From: Syngnathus acus
Taxonomy: Eukaryota > Chordata > Actinopteri > Syngnathiformes > Syngnathidae
Assembly: GCF_901709675.1 (NCBI RefSeq)
Contig: NC_051098.1
Span: 8,619,000 to 8,682,999 of the forward strand
DNA length: 64,000 nucleotides
Reading direction: 5' to 3'
The notes under the pieces are model-generated. The model did no database searches and was not told the DNA's origin. It saw only the letters and a program-made list of their open reading frames with translations. The translations under genes were made by a program, and so were the position numbers. Shown here in pieces: positions 12,616 through 26,800 of the stretch (within the stretch, counting starts at the first letter, position 1; the number at the start of each line of letters is the position of its first letter).

Positions 12616-15600
12616 GTTGGTATTTTTATAGCGGTGAAGGAGGTTTTGAGTGAGCTGCTTGTGATGTGTTTCGCATGAATTTGAAGAAAGGGGTCAGAAG
12701 AATAAGAGGCAACAATCTGTAGCTCCTTTCCGCTCTTGTACATGCTGTTAGTGTTAGTAATTAGCGAATTAATTATTCTGTGCGTGTGTGTGTGTGACTC
12801 CCTGGAGTCTAATTGCACCAGTGTTGCGTGTACCATAATGTGTAAATGATTGTAATTGAGTGTACAAAATGTTGCTATAAGCAATTAAAAAATAAAAAGA
12901 TGGCAAAATATAACAATAGTCATAACATGAAATGATGCGTTTAATTTGTTGGTGTCCAGTTTACTGCCCGTCGGCTGTTAAGTGTAAATACTTTTGTGGT
13001 GAAAACTGTACATGTGCTTTAATTTATGCTTTGAAAAAATTGTAATTTTTGACAGTGTCAGGCTGAAGACATTGTGCTTGCTGGACACTTTCTGAGGTAC
13101 ACGTCTAATGGTAAGTCAAAAACATTTCAAATAATTCTAAAGTTTTGTAAAGATAACTATTGCTGTGTTTAGCAAGGCTACAAATTGAGCAAAATGTTCA
13201 TTATTGTTTTATTCATTCCTTACATTGTGCAAGTGTACCTCATGTTGTGGTCACAAAGTGTACACTGTGTTGTATTTACAAATATGAATACATTAAAGAT
13301 GCAGTCACTCTTCCACCACCAATTGATACTTTCTTTGTGCAAAAATTGATTGATTGTTTCGTACAATAAATTGGTGTGATGGTGAATGTCATTGTGGGTT
13401 TTGCTGGACTTGTTTCATGATAGCTGAAGATTTTTTTTAAGGAAGGATTGAAGGTTGTTCGACCATTTATGATTATTATTCGGTGACTCCACAACACACC
13501 AAGGTTAGAAGTGTTTGAGATTTCTCATTACCGCTAGTTTTTATTGGGTTTTGACTTTAGTTTGTTTGTTTATGTTTTTAAATTTTGTTCATTTTAATTA
13601 GTTTTTAGAGCAAGTTTTTATTAGTTTCTATTTTTTAGAAAATATTTTGTTTTGTGTAGTTCATATTAGTTTAGTGTTCATTTTAGTTTTTTTTTTTTAA
13701 ATATAGCGAGTATTTTTTGATTGCATAAAAAGGTCAAAAAGTTTTGTGTATAAAAGTAAGGTAACGTACAATTCTCAAATGTCTATTTGACCTTCTTTCT
13801 TCCATATGGACGTACAACAATACCAAAACAAATGTTAAAATGTCTTTGGGGGGGTGCTTCGATTCGCTTTGAGAGTGCTCGGAAACACCTAAAATGGGCT
13901 AGACACACCCATGGATGGGTGGGTGCGTGCAGGTCACATTTATGGTGGTCTCGTTTTATTATATTACAATAACTTGGCAATTAAAAAGAGTTACGTAGAC
14001 TTTTCATATCTACTGTATAAAGAGTAATGGCAGTGTAAAGTGCAGAAATGCTTAAATGTTTGCGCTAATGAGTTATAATAATCCATCATGTGAACAGAGC
14101 ATTAATATTTAACTATGCGTGATTTGCACAAATGAACTGCTGTGCCTTTACATTCAAAGTACAATCTGTCAAACGAGGCTGACCACCTCAGTAGCTTGAT
14201 AACGTACCATTTAGTTTTGTAAATTATTATACAAGAGCCCGTAAAAAATACCTTCCTCGAAGATATCAATGGGAGTGCATCCAAGTTGAATGGAAGACTT
14301 TGAGTAATATTCAACAACTGAAAAGTAAACAACCAGATTGCTGGAGAAGCATAATTTTCCCCACTGTACTTTGTGCAGATGTACCGAATGCATTCGTTTT
14401 CTTCTGGCTTGAGTTGTAAACATTGTTTGATAGTTGATGAATGTCATATTGAAACACAATGATTTTGTCTTTGACTGCGTCACCAAAGTCTCAAAATCGA
14501 CTTTACTCAATGGTATTGATTTGTCAAATGACGTCTGGTCATTGGAATCGAGCTCAATATGTGATAAGTGATCAAATTAGCAACCAGCCTAATCCCATTT
14601 TTGTTGTTAGCCTGTTTGGTTGGATTGAAAAAAAAGAAATATAAAAATACAAAATAAATTACAATATGAAAACAAAATGCAAGGAGTGTATTTTGGGGGG
14701 AAAATGTTGATGTTTTGCATTACGCCCATGGGTTAAATGAGCCACCTTTCTGCCTGACAAGATTCTAGACACGACGTGCTAGCAAATGACAAGTGACACA
14801 TCCAAATGGGCGGAGCTGCTCAGTGCACATGACGGCTGTGTGACATTTATTAATTGATTTAAAGCCAGAAGGTCTTTGGTCTTGTCACATTCTTTGCCAG
14901 TCAAAGACAAAATGCCGCCAGTGGACGCATTGTCATTTTGTGCCGAGCAAAAGTGTCAGTTCCACTCAGCATCACAGTGCTTGTTTTTGTATTATATATT
15001 ACTATTATATGGGCTGTCTAAATTGCTTTTGTTTTTAGATAAGCTTATGAATGGAGATTTGTTTTAATCATTTACAATAACTTAATGGTCCTTGCTGAAA
15101 TACCTGTAGACTATGGGCTAAATCAATTAAGTACCACATAGATGCCTTGTGGTGTCACTAGGTGGGTTCTATGACCTTTACAATGACATCTGATCCCACC
15201 ACGTGTCATATCACCCTGATAGTCTGCTACTCAACTCAATAAATATTAAAAATAATATGTCTAAACATTACCTGGTTTGTTGTCCAAAGGATTACTAGTT
15301 TGACCTCACATGTCTCTTAATTAACTCGCTAGGTTGTGTCTCAGCTAGTTAGTTTGCCGGTCTATTTCTTCATTAGTGGTTGTTATAGCTTTTACTGTGG
15401 CATCTACAATAACACCACCACCATGTGGCACCTTACCCCAACAATATTTGGGTTGGCCACGTCAAATAAGAGCTTCACCTTAAATCATCGCCGGCGAAGT
15501 TCAGTCGTGCTTTAGTTAGTGTTTTGAGTGAGTAAGTTTGGCACATCATATAGATATAGGTCACCTGACTTTCTTGCATCAACTCTGGCAGTAGAACATT

Positions 15601-16532
15601 TTTTTCTTGAATTAGGGTGTTGCCATTAAACATTACAACCTCCTCCACCTTATGGAGTTTCTGTTGCCATGGAGACAGCAAGGCTGCATATTTGGACCCT
15701 TGTTGTTTACTTGACATTGCGCTGACGGCTGAAATAACGTCCCCCAACATACTGCATATTTGTGCCCATCCAGTGAATATGAGATTTCTCCAGAGGAGGG
15801 CTTCAAGGCCCTTTGGAGCGCATCTCAACAAGAGCCAATCAAACGAGGCGAGAGACAGCACTCAGTCACGCATGGAAATCATTTTGTGCGTTTTACAGCC
15901 ACCTGTGACAGTAATAATAGTTCCCAAAGCCACAGTCGGCACAAGATTGCATATGCTGTGGCAAAGCCAGATGCCATTTGGCAAGAAGTGGAGTGCATCA
16001 TCATCATCATCATCAAGACACCAGACGTGGAAAGGATGTTTTGCAATCTGGGAGCAGGTAGGCGATGATGGGTTGCTGTCACTTGGTGGTAACTGGTTCA
16101 CTTTTGCTACAACCATTTCTCCATCTGCAAATCCCACAGGTTTCACTTTAGAATGGACAAAAAAGGGAAGCCAAGCCGCAGCATGTAGCAAAGGGATGAC
16201 TAATTATAGTCATATAGTTAACTGCTGATCCCATTTGAAATTTGTTGTTAGCCAAAACAGCAGCACTGAAGCCTATAAGATGAACATATTGCAATGTTTC
16301 ATTTTATTCAATTGTGGTTTCAAACTTTCCCTTACATCGGCAGAATACAATGACTACTGAAGGGTGTCATGTCAAAACTGTTTCACTGCTGGCTGTGTTA
16401 GCGCAGCAGCTAACTGCCTCGCCTACCGCTGATTAATTAGTAACCTTTAAAGTTTGCATAACAAGAGGTGATCTCTGTACAGAGGACAAATAAGTGGCGC
16501 TCAAGAGAGGGAGACACATGCTCTACGCAAGC

Positions 16533-19500
16533 ATGGAGGAAGCCACGAGTGACAAGATATTCTGCTGCAGATGGATGCGTCGCAAGCTCCCCAAGGCCCT
16601 CAGGGAGGAGGTGTACCACCTCTTGAGGATGATGGGGCCCCTGGTAAGCACGCTTGCTTTACGGCGCAATGCATTAGAGCATAGGTGTCAAACTCAAGGC
16701 CCGGGGGCCAGTCACATCATTTTATGTGGCCGGCATAGACAAATTGTGGATTGAATTCATGTGGCAATACTAGGATTGTCTTCACTTTTAAAAACTACAG
16801 ATATTGCTAGTAATTTCTATTACCATTCATCTTTTTAAAATATTTGAACAGTTTTACTAATTTCTGATTTCAGCTAGCTAGATTTCAGCTAGTTATTAAT
16901 CAGTTTGTTGCGTATCTTATATTGTATATAATATAAGGCATTGACAGTCATAATGGCCCTCAGAAGGAAACTATGAGTACAATGCGGCCCGCGACAAAAA
17001 TGAGTTTGACACCCCTGCACTAGAGGATCACTCATCCATCCATTGTGTCTTCTTAGTTGGTGGCTCGAATCCTCAGTTATTTGCTTCCGTTTGTGGTGAC
17101 CATGTTTTGCGGACACCTGACGAATGAAGTGATGGCTGGCTACGGATTAGCATCTGCTGTGAGTAGGAATGCCCAATGGCTGGGCAAGACGATTATATAC
17201 ATGAAGTCTTTTCCTGTTCTTTTTTGAGGTGTTATTGGCATTTTTCAAGGAAAATTGTGTATCTCCAATTGTTTGCATCCAACGATTACTTGGACTTACC
17301 TGCTTTTCATTGGGGAATTTTCTTTCTTTATATACGTATAAGAAAACAGCAAATAATAAATGCTGTTCTACCTTGGTTTTTTTCATTTGTTTGAGATTTC
17401 GATACCTATTTCTCCAAAATTAAACCAAGAAAAAAATACTTGGTCGTAATGCACCAGTCAGAATGAATTCTACAGAATGAAAAAAACATGTCCAAACCTT
17501 TGACTGGTAGTAGTAATATTGTTGTTGTTTTTTAATGCAGGAAAATTAATTGCTCTTGTTCTTTAAATTGATCTGTAGTTACATACTTTTTATTGGACAC
17601 ACTGTTTTTACTTTTGCACATACATGCTCTTCATTTGAGCTATTGCACATGCGTTTTTGTGGAGATAGATGTTTTTTGTTCGATAAAGTTGTGATGCAAT
17701 CAATGTGCAATGCGTTGGTTGTCTTTCTTTTGTAGACCATCAATATCACCACTGCAGCAACAGGCCTGGGTTTGGGCTTTGCGCTCGATACTTTGGTCGC
17801 TCAGGTCTGAGAAATCTCACTTATACATTGATACCCCTCTTACCCAACCTTGATCACTAAATAAAACCAACATGCAACAGACCTTTGGCAGTAGGAACCT
17901 GCTGCGCGTGGGCGTGATCCTGCAGCGAGGCATCATCATCCTGCTGTTGTTCTGTCTGCCCTGCTGGGGTCTGCTCCTCAATGCACAGAGTCTTCTGCTG
18001 CTTATGGGCCAAGACCCCGAGGTCACACGGTAACTAATGTGACCACATCGCCGCACAATCAATCATCAAAGTGTGACGGTCTACAACGCTGACTATTGTG
18101 ATTTCAGGATTGCGCAGTTGTATATCACGGCATACCTCCCAGCAATACCAGTAAGTTGTTTTCAGTGTTGGACTTGTTTCTATGTTTGTGATGATGTAGT
18201 AGTGCTCGAAAAAATTGGCTTAAGTCAGGTAATTGAAGACCCAAGTAGCAAATGCACGCCCAAAGAAAAATGTATTACATTATTGTTATTCATCAGAGGG
18301 ATCTTTCAAACTGTGCTTTGTTTGGTCCCCCACCTCGGACTTATTCGCCATGCTTGCCAGAGGCGTAAAGCTCCTGGAATCATGGCTCAGGAAGGTGTCA
18401 CTGGTTTTTTTCTAGGCAAAGTTGACCCTTACTGCCTTCTGTGACTAATAAATGTCTATCTGTCCTTTAGGCACTGTTTCTATATCACCTGCAGCTCTCC
18501 TATCTTCAAAATCAGGTGCACAAATACACATGCTCCCATCATATTCCTTCGTCATTGTTACTTTACTATGTCAGATGACATTTTGAGGGCTTTACCGTAC
18601 TCAACTACGCATTTTGACAATCCTGCCCCCATGCAAATTTTCATGACATGCCATAAAACGCAAAACTGTAATAACTCAACTCTCCCTAACCAGTTGAAGA
18701 AAAGAAAAAAACACTGGAGTGCATCCTAAGTTTATTGTAAGCTTACTGTTGGCTTGTTTGCTGCTCTAATACATACACTGTACAGTGGTGCCTTGGGATA
18801 TGAGTTTAATTTGTTCACATAGCAACTCTTCTAAATTATCCTCCGTTGTTGAAATGAAGCCTCACAAAAATGGTAGTGATGTGCTATTTAATAAGAAAAC
18901 TAGTAATCATTTATATTTTACATAAAAACCAGATAACTAAATAAAATAGAATGAAAAGAATTCAACCATATTTTCTTTTTTTGTTGTTTCAACTCAATTA
19001 ACATTCTGCTGCTCCTTCTGGTGTGCAGACCTTGTCCATCTGAGGCCAATATAATATAGACATAATATAGATAAACTAACCCATAAGCCACAGTAATATA
19101 AGCTGTTCTTCACAGAAGGTAAAAAAATATATACTGTATGCCTGTGAGTATAGAGACAGAAATTCTTGTTTCCATCACCATTTGTGCTGAAATCATTAGG
19201 TATTTTAGATTGTTATTAATCTAAATGGCCTTGTCCAAAGTATATAGTAAAGTAATTATTTTGTTTTATGTTTAGTTTGACAGTAAACTTCAAGTGGGAA
19301 TTACACTAAACAGCGTGAAGCCTCTTTTTTTGAAGAATTTATCACTGCCAGACTGGTTATGAAGTAAGTTGAGTTCACTCATCACACAGCATTTAGATAA
19401 AAACAAATTGCACGCTAGTCAAAGCAAAAAATCGGTCAAATAACATCTCATATCACAAAAAAACTCCAAAGTGAGATTGCTGGTATCTCAAGGCACCAAT

Positions 19501-22002
19501 GTATTAGGAGCGACCGGTTCTCACTGTATTGTGCTGTCGTCGTTTAAGGGGATAATACTACCACAGGTGTACGCTGCCGTCCTGGCAAATGTGGCAAACT
19601 TGCTGACTAACTACATCTTCATCAGCGTGCTTGATTTTGGAGTGTAGTAAGTGCAACGCACGCATACACAACCACACAAATGTACAGGATACGTGTTGTG
19701 GTATGAGACTTTTTTTTTTTTTTTTTTTCCAGTGGATCTGCAGCAGCAAGCACCCTGACAGAAATCTACCTTTGTGTTTTCCAGTTTGCTTACATTTGGT
19801 GGAAGAAGCTGCATAAAACGACATGGGGAGGTGACATGAAATATTTGTATCCTCCATATTCTTTGTTGCTTATTTACATTTTCATTAAATAAGCGTATGT
19901 AAAAGCCGTAAACAAAGCTGGATAATGCATCGTAATCTCCGGATGCGCTTCAGTCGTGTACGCGTACGCAATGTTGTCTCCTTAAATGCGTGTGTTGCGC
20001 CCCCTGCAGGATGGTCTGTGGAGTCGCTGCAGGAATGGGGCTCCTTCATGAAACTGGCCATCCCCAGCACACTCATGACGTGTTTTGAATGGTGGATTTA
20101 TGACTTGGGGGGCTTGTTTGCCGGTAAATATGTTTTTCCTAATTTCAATGTTATACTTTCGAATTAAGCTTTTTCATTTATTGTTTATTTTTTTATGCAG
20201 TTTCATTAATTTTATGTTCTACAATTTATGTTATGAGATCCAATTTAATTTTGTTTTATGCATCACAATTAATTTCAAGAAGTCACTTTATTACCATTTT
20301 TTTGTATCGTTCATGGCAGGGATGCTTGGTAAAGATGAGTTGGCGGCCCATCACGCCTTGATAACAGTGGGAAACCTAAACTACATGGTATAGCCCGTCA
20401 GGAAATCTCGTGCAAGTTTTGTGTCTTCATAAAGTCAGCTGTATACATTTCATACAAAATGGTAGGTGACACTTGGCATCCAAGCGGCGGCGTGCGCTCG
20501 AGTGGGCAATGCTCTCGGCGCTGGGGACACGGCAGGAGCGATTCTCACATCCAAAGTGGCACTGACGCTTTCAGGTCAGAAGCTGGTGTGTGCTGGTTGT
20601 CGTTCCCGGTTCGGCGTCACACAATGTTTTCCTTGGTTTTTTTTTTCCAGTCGCATTTGCCGTTGTTCAAGCCACCGTGGTCGGAGCGACAAAATCCGTC
20701 ATTGGCTTCCTCTTCACCTCTGACCTGTGAGTTTCTTGGATCGTATCACACTTTGTGTAATTCTACTTTGTTTTACAAGAACAAAGTCTTACGATGCCGT
20801 AAAATTAACAGCACATACTGTGATAGCATTTATTTTGTCCCCATAATAGGAATCATAAAACGTAGAAATAACATTTGACTAACATAACCTCTTAGGAAGA
20901 TCATCAGTCTGCTGTCTCGCTTGATGAGCATTTACTGCGTCCTACAGTTATTTGAAGCCATTGTGGTTTGTAACAAAATCCTTAAATACAAAAATGTTTG
21001 CATTCAAAATACAAAAAAAAATGCATATATACGTATATATTTGACTGTCCTGTTTCAGGGCGTGTCCGGAGGGATCTTTATGGGATCTGGGAAGCAAAAG
21101 ATACCCGCGGTGGCTAACTTCATCGGCTACTACTGCATCGGCCTCTCCATCGGTGTCGTGCTGATGTTTGTCTCCCAACTAAGCATTTTCGGTATTGACC
21201 TGATGTTTGTTTTGACACAAACAAGACAGAGTCATCTGTCAGTGTTTTTTTTTTTTTTTTCACAGGTTTTTGGCTGGGTCACCTCATTTGTGTGGTTCTA
21301 CAAGCCATCTTCTACATTGTGGTCATATTCAAACTCAATTGGAAGAGCATCACAGAGGAGGTGTGAGTGTGGAGCAGCGATGAGTTCCGGATTATCAAAA
21401 AGCTTCAACAAGTCTTGCTTGTGTGGTTATTGGATTGCAGGCGCTGAAACGAGCCCAGGCTAAGCCAAATGTGCCATTACTGAACACAAGTGCTGCGGCT
21501 ATTAACCAAAACGAAGAGCAGACACAAGTACAGCACACTGTAAGTGAAACACTTTTTTTTTACTCACACTACTCAGTATGACTTTGTACTACCCACTACT
21601 GAAATGTTACTAACTTTCTGATGATTGGCTAATTAACTTACTAACAGACTAACAAAGAGATGATTGATCGAGCATGCTGACATAATCAATTGTCTTGTGC
21701 TTGTATTCTCATATAATAATAAAAAGTCAATGGAAGGCTTCACGCACGTATGCGACGAATGTCCCGATGTCGATTCAAAGAGTCCGCCCGGCAACAAGGA
21801 AGACGCCGGACATCTCTCTGTTTCCCAGCTGGTTCTCCGGCGAGGCATCACCATGGTTACTGCACTGGGACTCCTGGCAGTGGGCACTTGCGTGCATTTC
21901 CTGGTCCCGCCGCCCGAGAGCTCAATGCTGCTCCACGCCAACCTCACGTTCAATAATGCCACAAACAGTCCCCTGCAAACTGTTACAATGCTGGACTGGT
22001 GA
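16533..22002 (+). CDS. SLC47A/MATE multidrug and toxin extrusion transporter, copy 1
   Basis: Seventeen exons join in frame to 584 residues: 16533-16643, 17057-17158, 17736-17804, 17881-18029, 18108-18150, 18471-18515, 19549-19646, 19733-19830, 20010-20123, 20320-20387, 20466-20574, 20651-20726, 20896-20965, 21059-21191, 21266-21360, 21441-21539 and 21727-22002. Human MATE1 is about 570. MATE proteins exchange protons for organic cations at the apical membrane of kidney and liver cells. Family marks are REEVYHLLRMMGP near the N-terminus, FEWW at 264-267, CARVGNALGAGD and SGGIFMGSGKQKIPA, with a last hydrophobic helix near the C-terminus. ATG 16533 is preferred over an in-frame ATG at 16494 because it aligns with copy 2. 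Residue 270, equivalent to MATE1 Glu278, is Asp. The last exon has a weak acceptor, so its start is the least certain join. Confidence 0.92.
16680..17017. mobile_element. Short hAT MITE in intron 1 of MATE copy 1
   Basis: Inverted ends CATAGGTGTCAAACTCA and TGAGTTTGACACCCCTG flank 338 bp with no coding content. The flanks CATTAGAG (16672-16679) and CACTAGAG (17018-17025) make an 8-bp target-site duplication with one mismatch. It belongs to a different hAT subfamily from the element at 10848. Confidence 0.85.
18783..19501. mobile_element. Tigger-like (TA-target) transposon remnant in intron 6 of MATE copy 1
   Basis: The left end is CAGTGGTGCCTTGGGATATG; the right end, read in reverse complement, is CATTGGTGCCTTGAGATACC, so the termini match at most positions. 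Both ends are flanked by TA (18781-18782 and 19502-19503), the target duplication of the Tc1/mariner-pogo group. The interior is AT-rich with no transposase frame. It accounts for most of the roughly 1-kb intron 6. Confidence 0.75.
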
Positions 22003-23819
22003 AGACAAGATGAAACTGCAGGAATCCACATTGTCAAGGTCATCCAGAAGATAAGAGTGAATACTGATCAATTTTATTCTCAGCGCTATTGTTGGAAGGT
22101 CACTTTAAGTGCATTTTTTCTTGTTTGATTTTAGTTTTTTTCCTTTTTTTATTATATGTACTTGTGTAGCGCTAAAAGAACTAATAGGACTGAAAGTCTT
22201 TTATATTTTATGACACAAATTAATGTTGGGAAAGGTGAGTATAACCGTGATGATAATACTACTACTTCAGAAATACTGTAAAAACGATCTGAAAGTCATA
22301 ATATAATTTGATGCCTTTTTTTAAAACAAATATGGATCTGTCTTATTAAGCCTTGTTTTTTCTTATTCATACATTTGAAATCAACACACAGTGGGCCCTA
22401 TTTTCAGGCAGGTGTGCTGGCCCCAGGCGTATGTAATAGAATGCGCCTTTGCTTTGTGTGTCGTCGATCTGAGGCATCGTAGTGCACGTGCTTCAAAACA
22501 CGTGCTTTGAACTTTTGTTGTTGCATTCTATTAGTTCGCCGCTAGATGGCACTAGATTTCACACACTGTCCCTTTAAGAATCATGGGGAAGACCACTGAC
22601 TTGACCGTTTGTGAAGGGAACTATCAGTGCAAAGGTCTGAAAAAAAATGACAAAAGAAGCTCAATGTTCAGAGTGCTGTATAAAAGATGAAACAGTATTA
22701 AAAGGAAGGGGAAAAATGTGGCCGGAAAAGAGGGGGGGAGTGGCCTGAGGCTGGTGTCTGTGCATCAAGAACCACTAGTTGCATGGGCCACAACTATAGA
22801 ATTCCATATGTCAAGCAACTCCTGAACCAAAAGCAATGTCAGAAGCATCTGTGCTGGACTATGGAGAAAAAGTACAGCTGGGCCAAATAATCTATCCATG
22901 GAAAATAATTCCAACAATTCCAACCCTGCACCTGTAAACAAAGTTGCATCGACACTGCCCTCTTCATATATGCATATTTTCTATTCCACATTATGTTTCA
23001 TACTCCATTCCCGCCTACAAAACAGCAATTGAGGAGTGCTTCCTATTTTGTATACCTGTTGTACAATGACAACAAAGGCATTCTATTCTAATTGGGATTT
23101 TATTTGGCGCCACGCGCTCCATGTACAAATGTCTTCGCTTGCATGCTATTTTTATTATTTTATTTTCCTATATGCACTATTTCTGCTGAAACAATGCAAA
23201 TTTCCCTATTGTGAGGCTAATAAAAATATCCATCCATCATCTGAACTTCTGATTCCATCAAAATTTGATGCTATTTAATATTGGGGGGTACACCTCAAAA
23301 ACAAATAGTAACAAAAGCAGGGCTTGATACAGGAAGCAGGCTTGACATACTGACAACTTGTCCAACCTGACATCAAGCCTATATGACAGAATAAAAGTGA
23401 CATACTAAAAGGACAAAGCATAAAGGACCCATAAAAAATTATACAGCAAGGAATGACCAGTTTCTACACGAACAAATGCAAGACGACAATTAATTATAAA
23501 TGCGCTATATAAAATACACTGTATTAAAAAAAATTATGAATATTGTACCTTCCTCACTGAGCAGACGTATGTGTATTTTATTGTTATAATAAATTTGAAA
23601 GAGGAGTTACAAGGAGTACGAAAGATGAACTCCTGTGATCTGTTGTTTTGATTGCAGCATGCTCTCTTCTTTTTCAACAATCTCAATTGTTTCAGCTGCA
23701 CTTGGCGGGGTTCCGATGGAACCAAGCAAGCACTCCGTCCTCACCGACATCCTGGCTTTTGAAGTCATAACAACAGACAGGAACAGTCAAAAGACAAAGT
23801 GTGTGGTGTAGAAGAAGAC
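22003..23819. other. Spacer between the two MATE genes
   Basis: This AT-rich DNA should hold the 3' UTR of copy 1 and the promoter of copy 2. I see no exons, no third MATE fragment and no clear transposon ends. Confidence 0.6.
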
Positions 23820-26800
23820 ATGGCGCCGGGATCGAGTGACAAGATGTTCGTTTGCAGTTGGACCTGTCCCAAGATGCCCCTGAACTACAGAGAAGAAGTG
23901 TGCCACATCTTGAGAATGGCTGGGCCTGTGGTAAGATGAGACACTGACCACAGCTATTGCAATGTGTTGTTTATTATCTATTTGGAAATATAGATAATGC
24001 TATGTACACAATTCTCAGGGGCCCACAACAACAAAGGAAACCAACTAAGCTCTAAAAAAATATATAATAATTCTGGGGATCTAATTAATTGAATAACTAA
24101 AATGAAAAAAGAAACAAATACGGGCGTATAAAAATCATTAAAAAAAAATGATGTAGTAAAATATGTTCTGCGCTTTCATTATTTGTCTCTAGTTGCTCTC
24201 TCGGTTCCTGAATTATCTGCTTCCCTTCGTGGTCACCATGTTCTGCGGACGTTTGGGCAACGAGGTGATGGCCGGATATGGATTAGCGTCGTCTGTAAGT
24301 GCTTTAATCTTCTATGATAGATTGGTGCTCCCCACCCCTCCCCCTTGAGAATGCTCCTAGCTTTGTTTATTTGTCAAGAAATCACACTAACACGTAAAAG
24401 TGTACCAAACCGTCATTACACTTTTAATCTAATGCATTGATGGCTAGACAGACAGACGAATAAATAAAGAAAGAAATGAAAAAATAAAAATAAAAATAAA
24501 TAAAAAAAGTGTAATTTTTATATGCCATTACATTTTAAATCTTGGGCACCATCTGGAGTGCATTTTCATAACGTCACAATTTCTGAAGCCCAGATATGGC
24601 ATAAATAGCCATACGTAGCTGCTCTATAATTTAGCCTTTCCTCACAAGCGTTTAGTCATCCCTCACATACTGTTTTAAATAGCTGTTACTATTATCCAAT
24701 TTCCCGACCTTTATATGTCACACACATCCTTCAGCATTTGTGAAAATTTTGGAGCACCGCTTCCGACCTCAGGAAATGTTCATCTTAAATCTTTTTTATG
24801 TTGTGAGGGGAAAGTATTACATTTTGCGTGGGGTGAAAAAAAAAACATGGAAATGCAAGTAGAATTATTATACTAGCATTTTTTTCCACTTTTAATCAGC
24901 CACAAATCCCAGTTGATGTAATGAAAATACTGTACAAAATTCCGCCCTCCCAATTTTTTGAAGGCATGCACGCACGCCCTTTAATCTCCCCCCAGGGTTG
25001 GCCCACCCCCTCGCCTTGTATTTAAGAAGGGCAAGAAAATCCACACATGGCATGTTTATGCTTCTTTTCAGACCATCAACATCACCACAGCAGCAACAGG
25101 ATATGGTCTTGCTCTTGCTTGTGATACATTGGTTTCTCAGGTTTGAAAAGCCTATGCTATATTTTGACATAATGCAAATAGCCTATACACCAAACTGTGT
25201 CCTCCACCACAGACCTTTGGTGGTAAGAACCTGCTGCGAGTAGGCGTGATCTTGCAGCGTGGCATTGTCATCCTTCTGTTGTTCTGTCTGCCCTGTTGGG
25301 GTCTGCTCATCAATGCCCAGAGCCTCCTGCTGCTTATGGGCCAGGACCCCAAGGTCACCCGGTAACAGACCAACAGAATATCAACATACACACCTGTATC
25401 ATACACATATGATTTGAATGCATAAGTCATCCTGTTGGTTTCAGAATAGCGCATGTATACCTCATAGCCTTCTTGCCAGCCGTGCCAGTGAGTTGCAACT
25501 TTACTGTGCAAAATTTGCATGTTATTATTACGATGGTGTCATATTGTATTGTGGTTTGTTAGGCAATGTTTCTGCACCATCTTCAAGCATCTTATTTGCA
25601 GAACCAGGTGAGAATGCATGATAGCTGTGAATTTATGAAAGGCTTTACTGTGGCCTTTTTTTTCTCTCTCTCTCTTTAACTAGAATGGGATCCATGTGAT
25701 GAGTTTTGAGTATTAAACCCTCATAAAAAATATTAATGATGAACAAAAAAAAAAGGAAAGTTTCTGATTCTTATGCGAAAGAAAAAGTTCAAATGTTTTC
25801 TTGTTTTTATTTTATTCTGGTCCCAATGCTGTGGTCAGCATCTAAATAGCCTGTTTGTGTCTTTATATGTATTTCAGGGTATAATACTTCCTCAGATGTA
25901 CACTGCAGCCATGGCAAATGTTGCCAACTTGATGATGAATTATGTGTTCTTACACTGGCTCCATTTAGGAGTCAAGTAAGTTCGTTTTAGTTTCAATCAT
26001 CAAACCATAACATTACATGCACTGTGTGCAAACGTGAGTCTCTCTCTGCTTTGATGCATTTGTGCGTTTCTCTGTCTCTTTGTGTGCGCCACCCAGTGGA
26101 TCTGCAGCTGCCAACACACTCTCTCAGATTAGCATCTGTGTTCTATTGTTTGCTTACATACGCTGGAAGAAACTGCACCTATCAACATGGGGAGGTGAGT
26201 CTTTGATGACCTGGGGGCCCCACCTATACATGTCTCTTTGTTTGGTTGGTCCCATTTGCTGTATGTCTACTTCACTAAGCCTCAGAATTTTCCTACAGGT
26301 TGGTCAATGGAATCTCTTCAGGAGTGGGGCTCCTACATGAATCTGGCTGTTCCGAGCATGCTCATGAAATGTTTCGAGTGGTGGCTCTTTGAGTTGGGTG
26401 GATTCTTTGCAGGTAACTACCTACCTACCTACCTACCTACCGACCTGTCTGACAGTTTTATCATGATGACATTTTGCTATTCAGGGATGTTGAGCAAAGA
26501 TGAACTGGCCGCCCAGCACGCAATAACGATGGTGTCTCTTCTCACCTATATGGTAAAATAGTAACATGTTTTGCAATAAACCAACACAATTGTATTGGCT
26601 TCTTAAGTTCATAACCTCATGGACTGTTTTTTTTTTAGTTGCCTTTCAGCATACAGGCCGCGGCATGCGCTCGGGTGGGCAACGCCCTTGGGGCCGGGGA
26701 CACGGGCAGGGCCATCCTTACCTGCAAGGTGGCGCTCAGCCTCGCAGGTAATTTTGAGCTTTCATTTTATTTCATCTGTGAACATCATGTGTAGATAAGA

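Larger units (their letters stand above)
9529..16532. other. Gene-poor spacer between PITPNM and the first MATE gene
   Basis: After the PITPNM stop I find no further exon before the MATE start codon. The first part should include the PITPNM 3' UTR. The spacer contains a diverged SINE split into 10390-10545 and 11553-11672, a hAT element, a Tigger-like end, a long GT microsatellite and AT-rich sequence. Two overlapping open frames at 15475-16228 (128 codons minus, 203 plus) do not resemble any protein I know, and nothing around them supports coding. Confidence 0.6.

Noticed and set aside
12489-12884. 131-codon frame with a Thr-His run
   Set aside because: It is produced by translating the GT microsatellite.
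15475-16228. Overlapping 203- and 128-codon open frames on both strands
   Set aside because: No family resemblance, no splice context and low-complexity stretches (a His/Ile/Asp run from an ATC repeat). Probably chance frames in spacer DNA.
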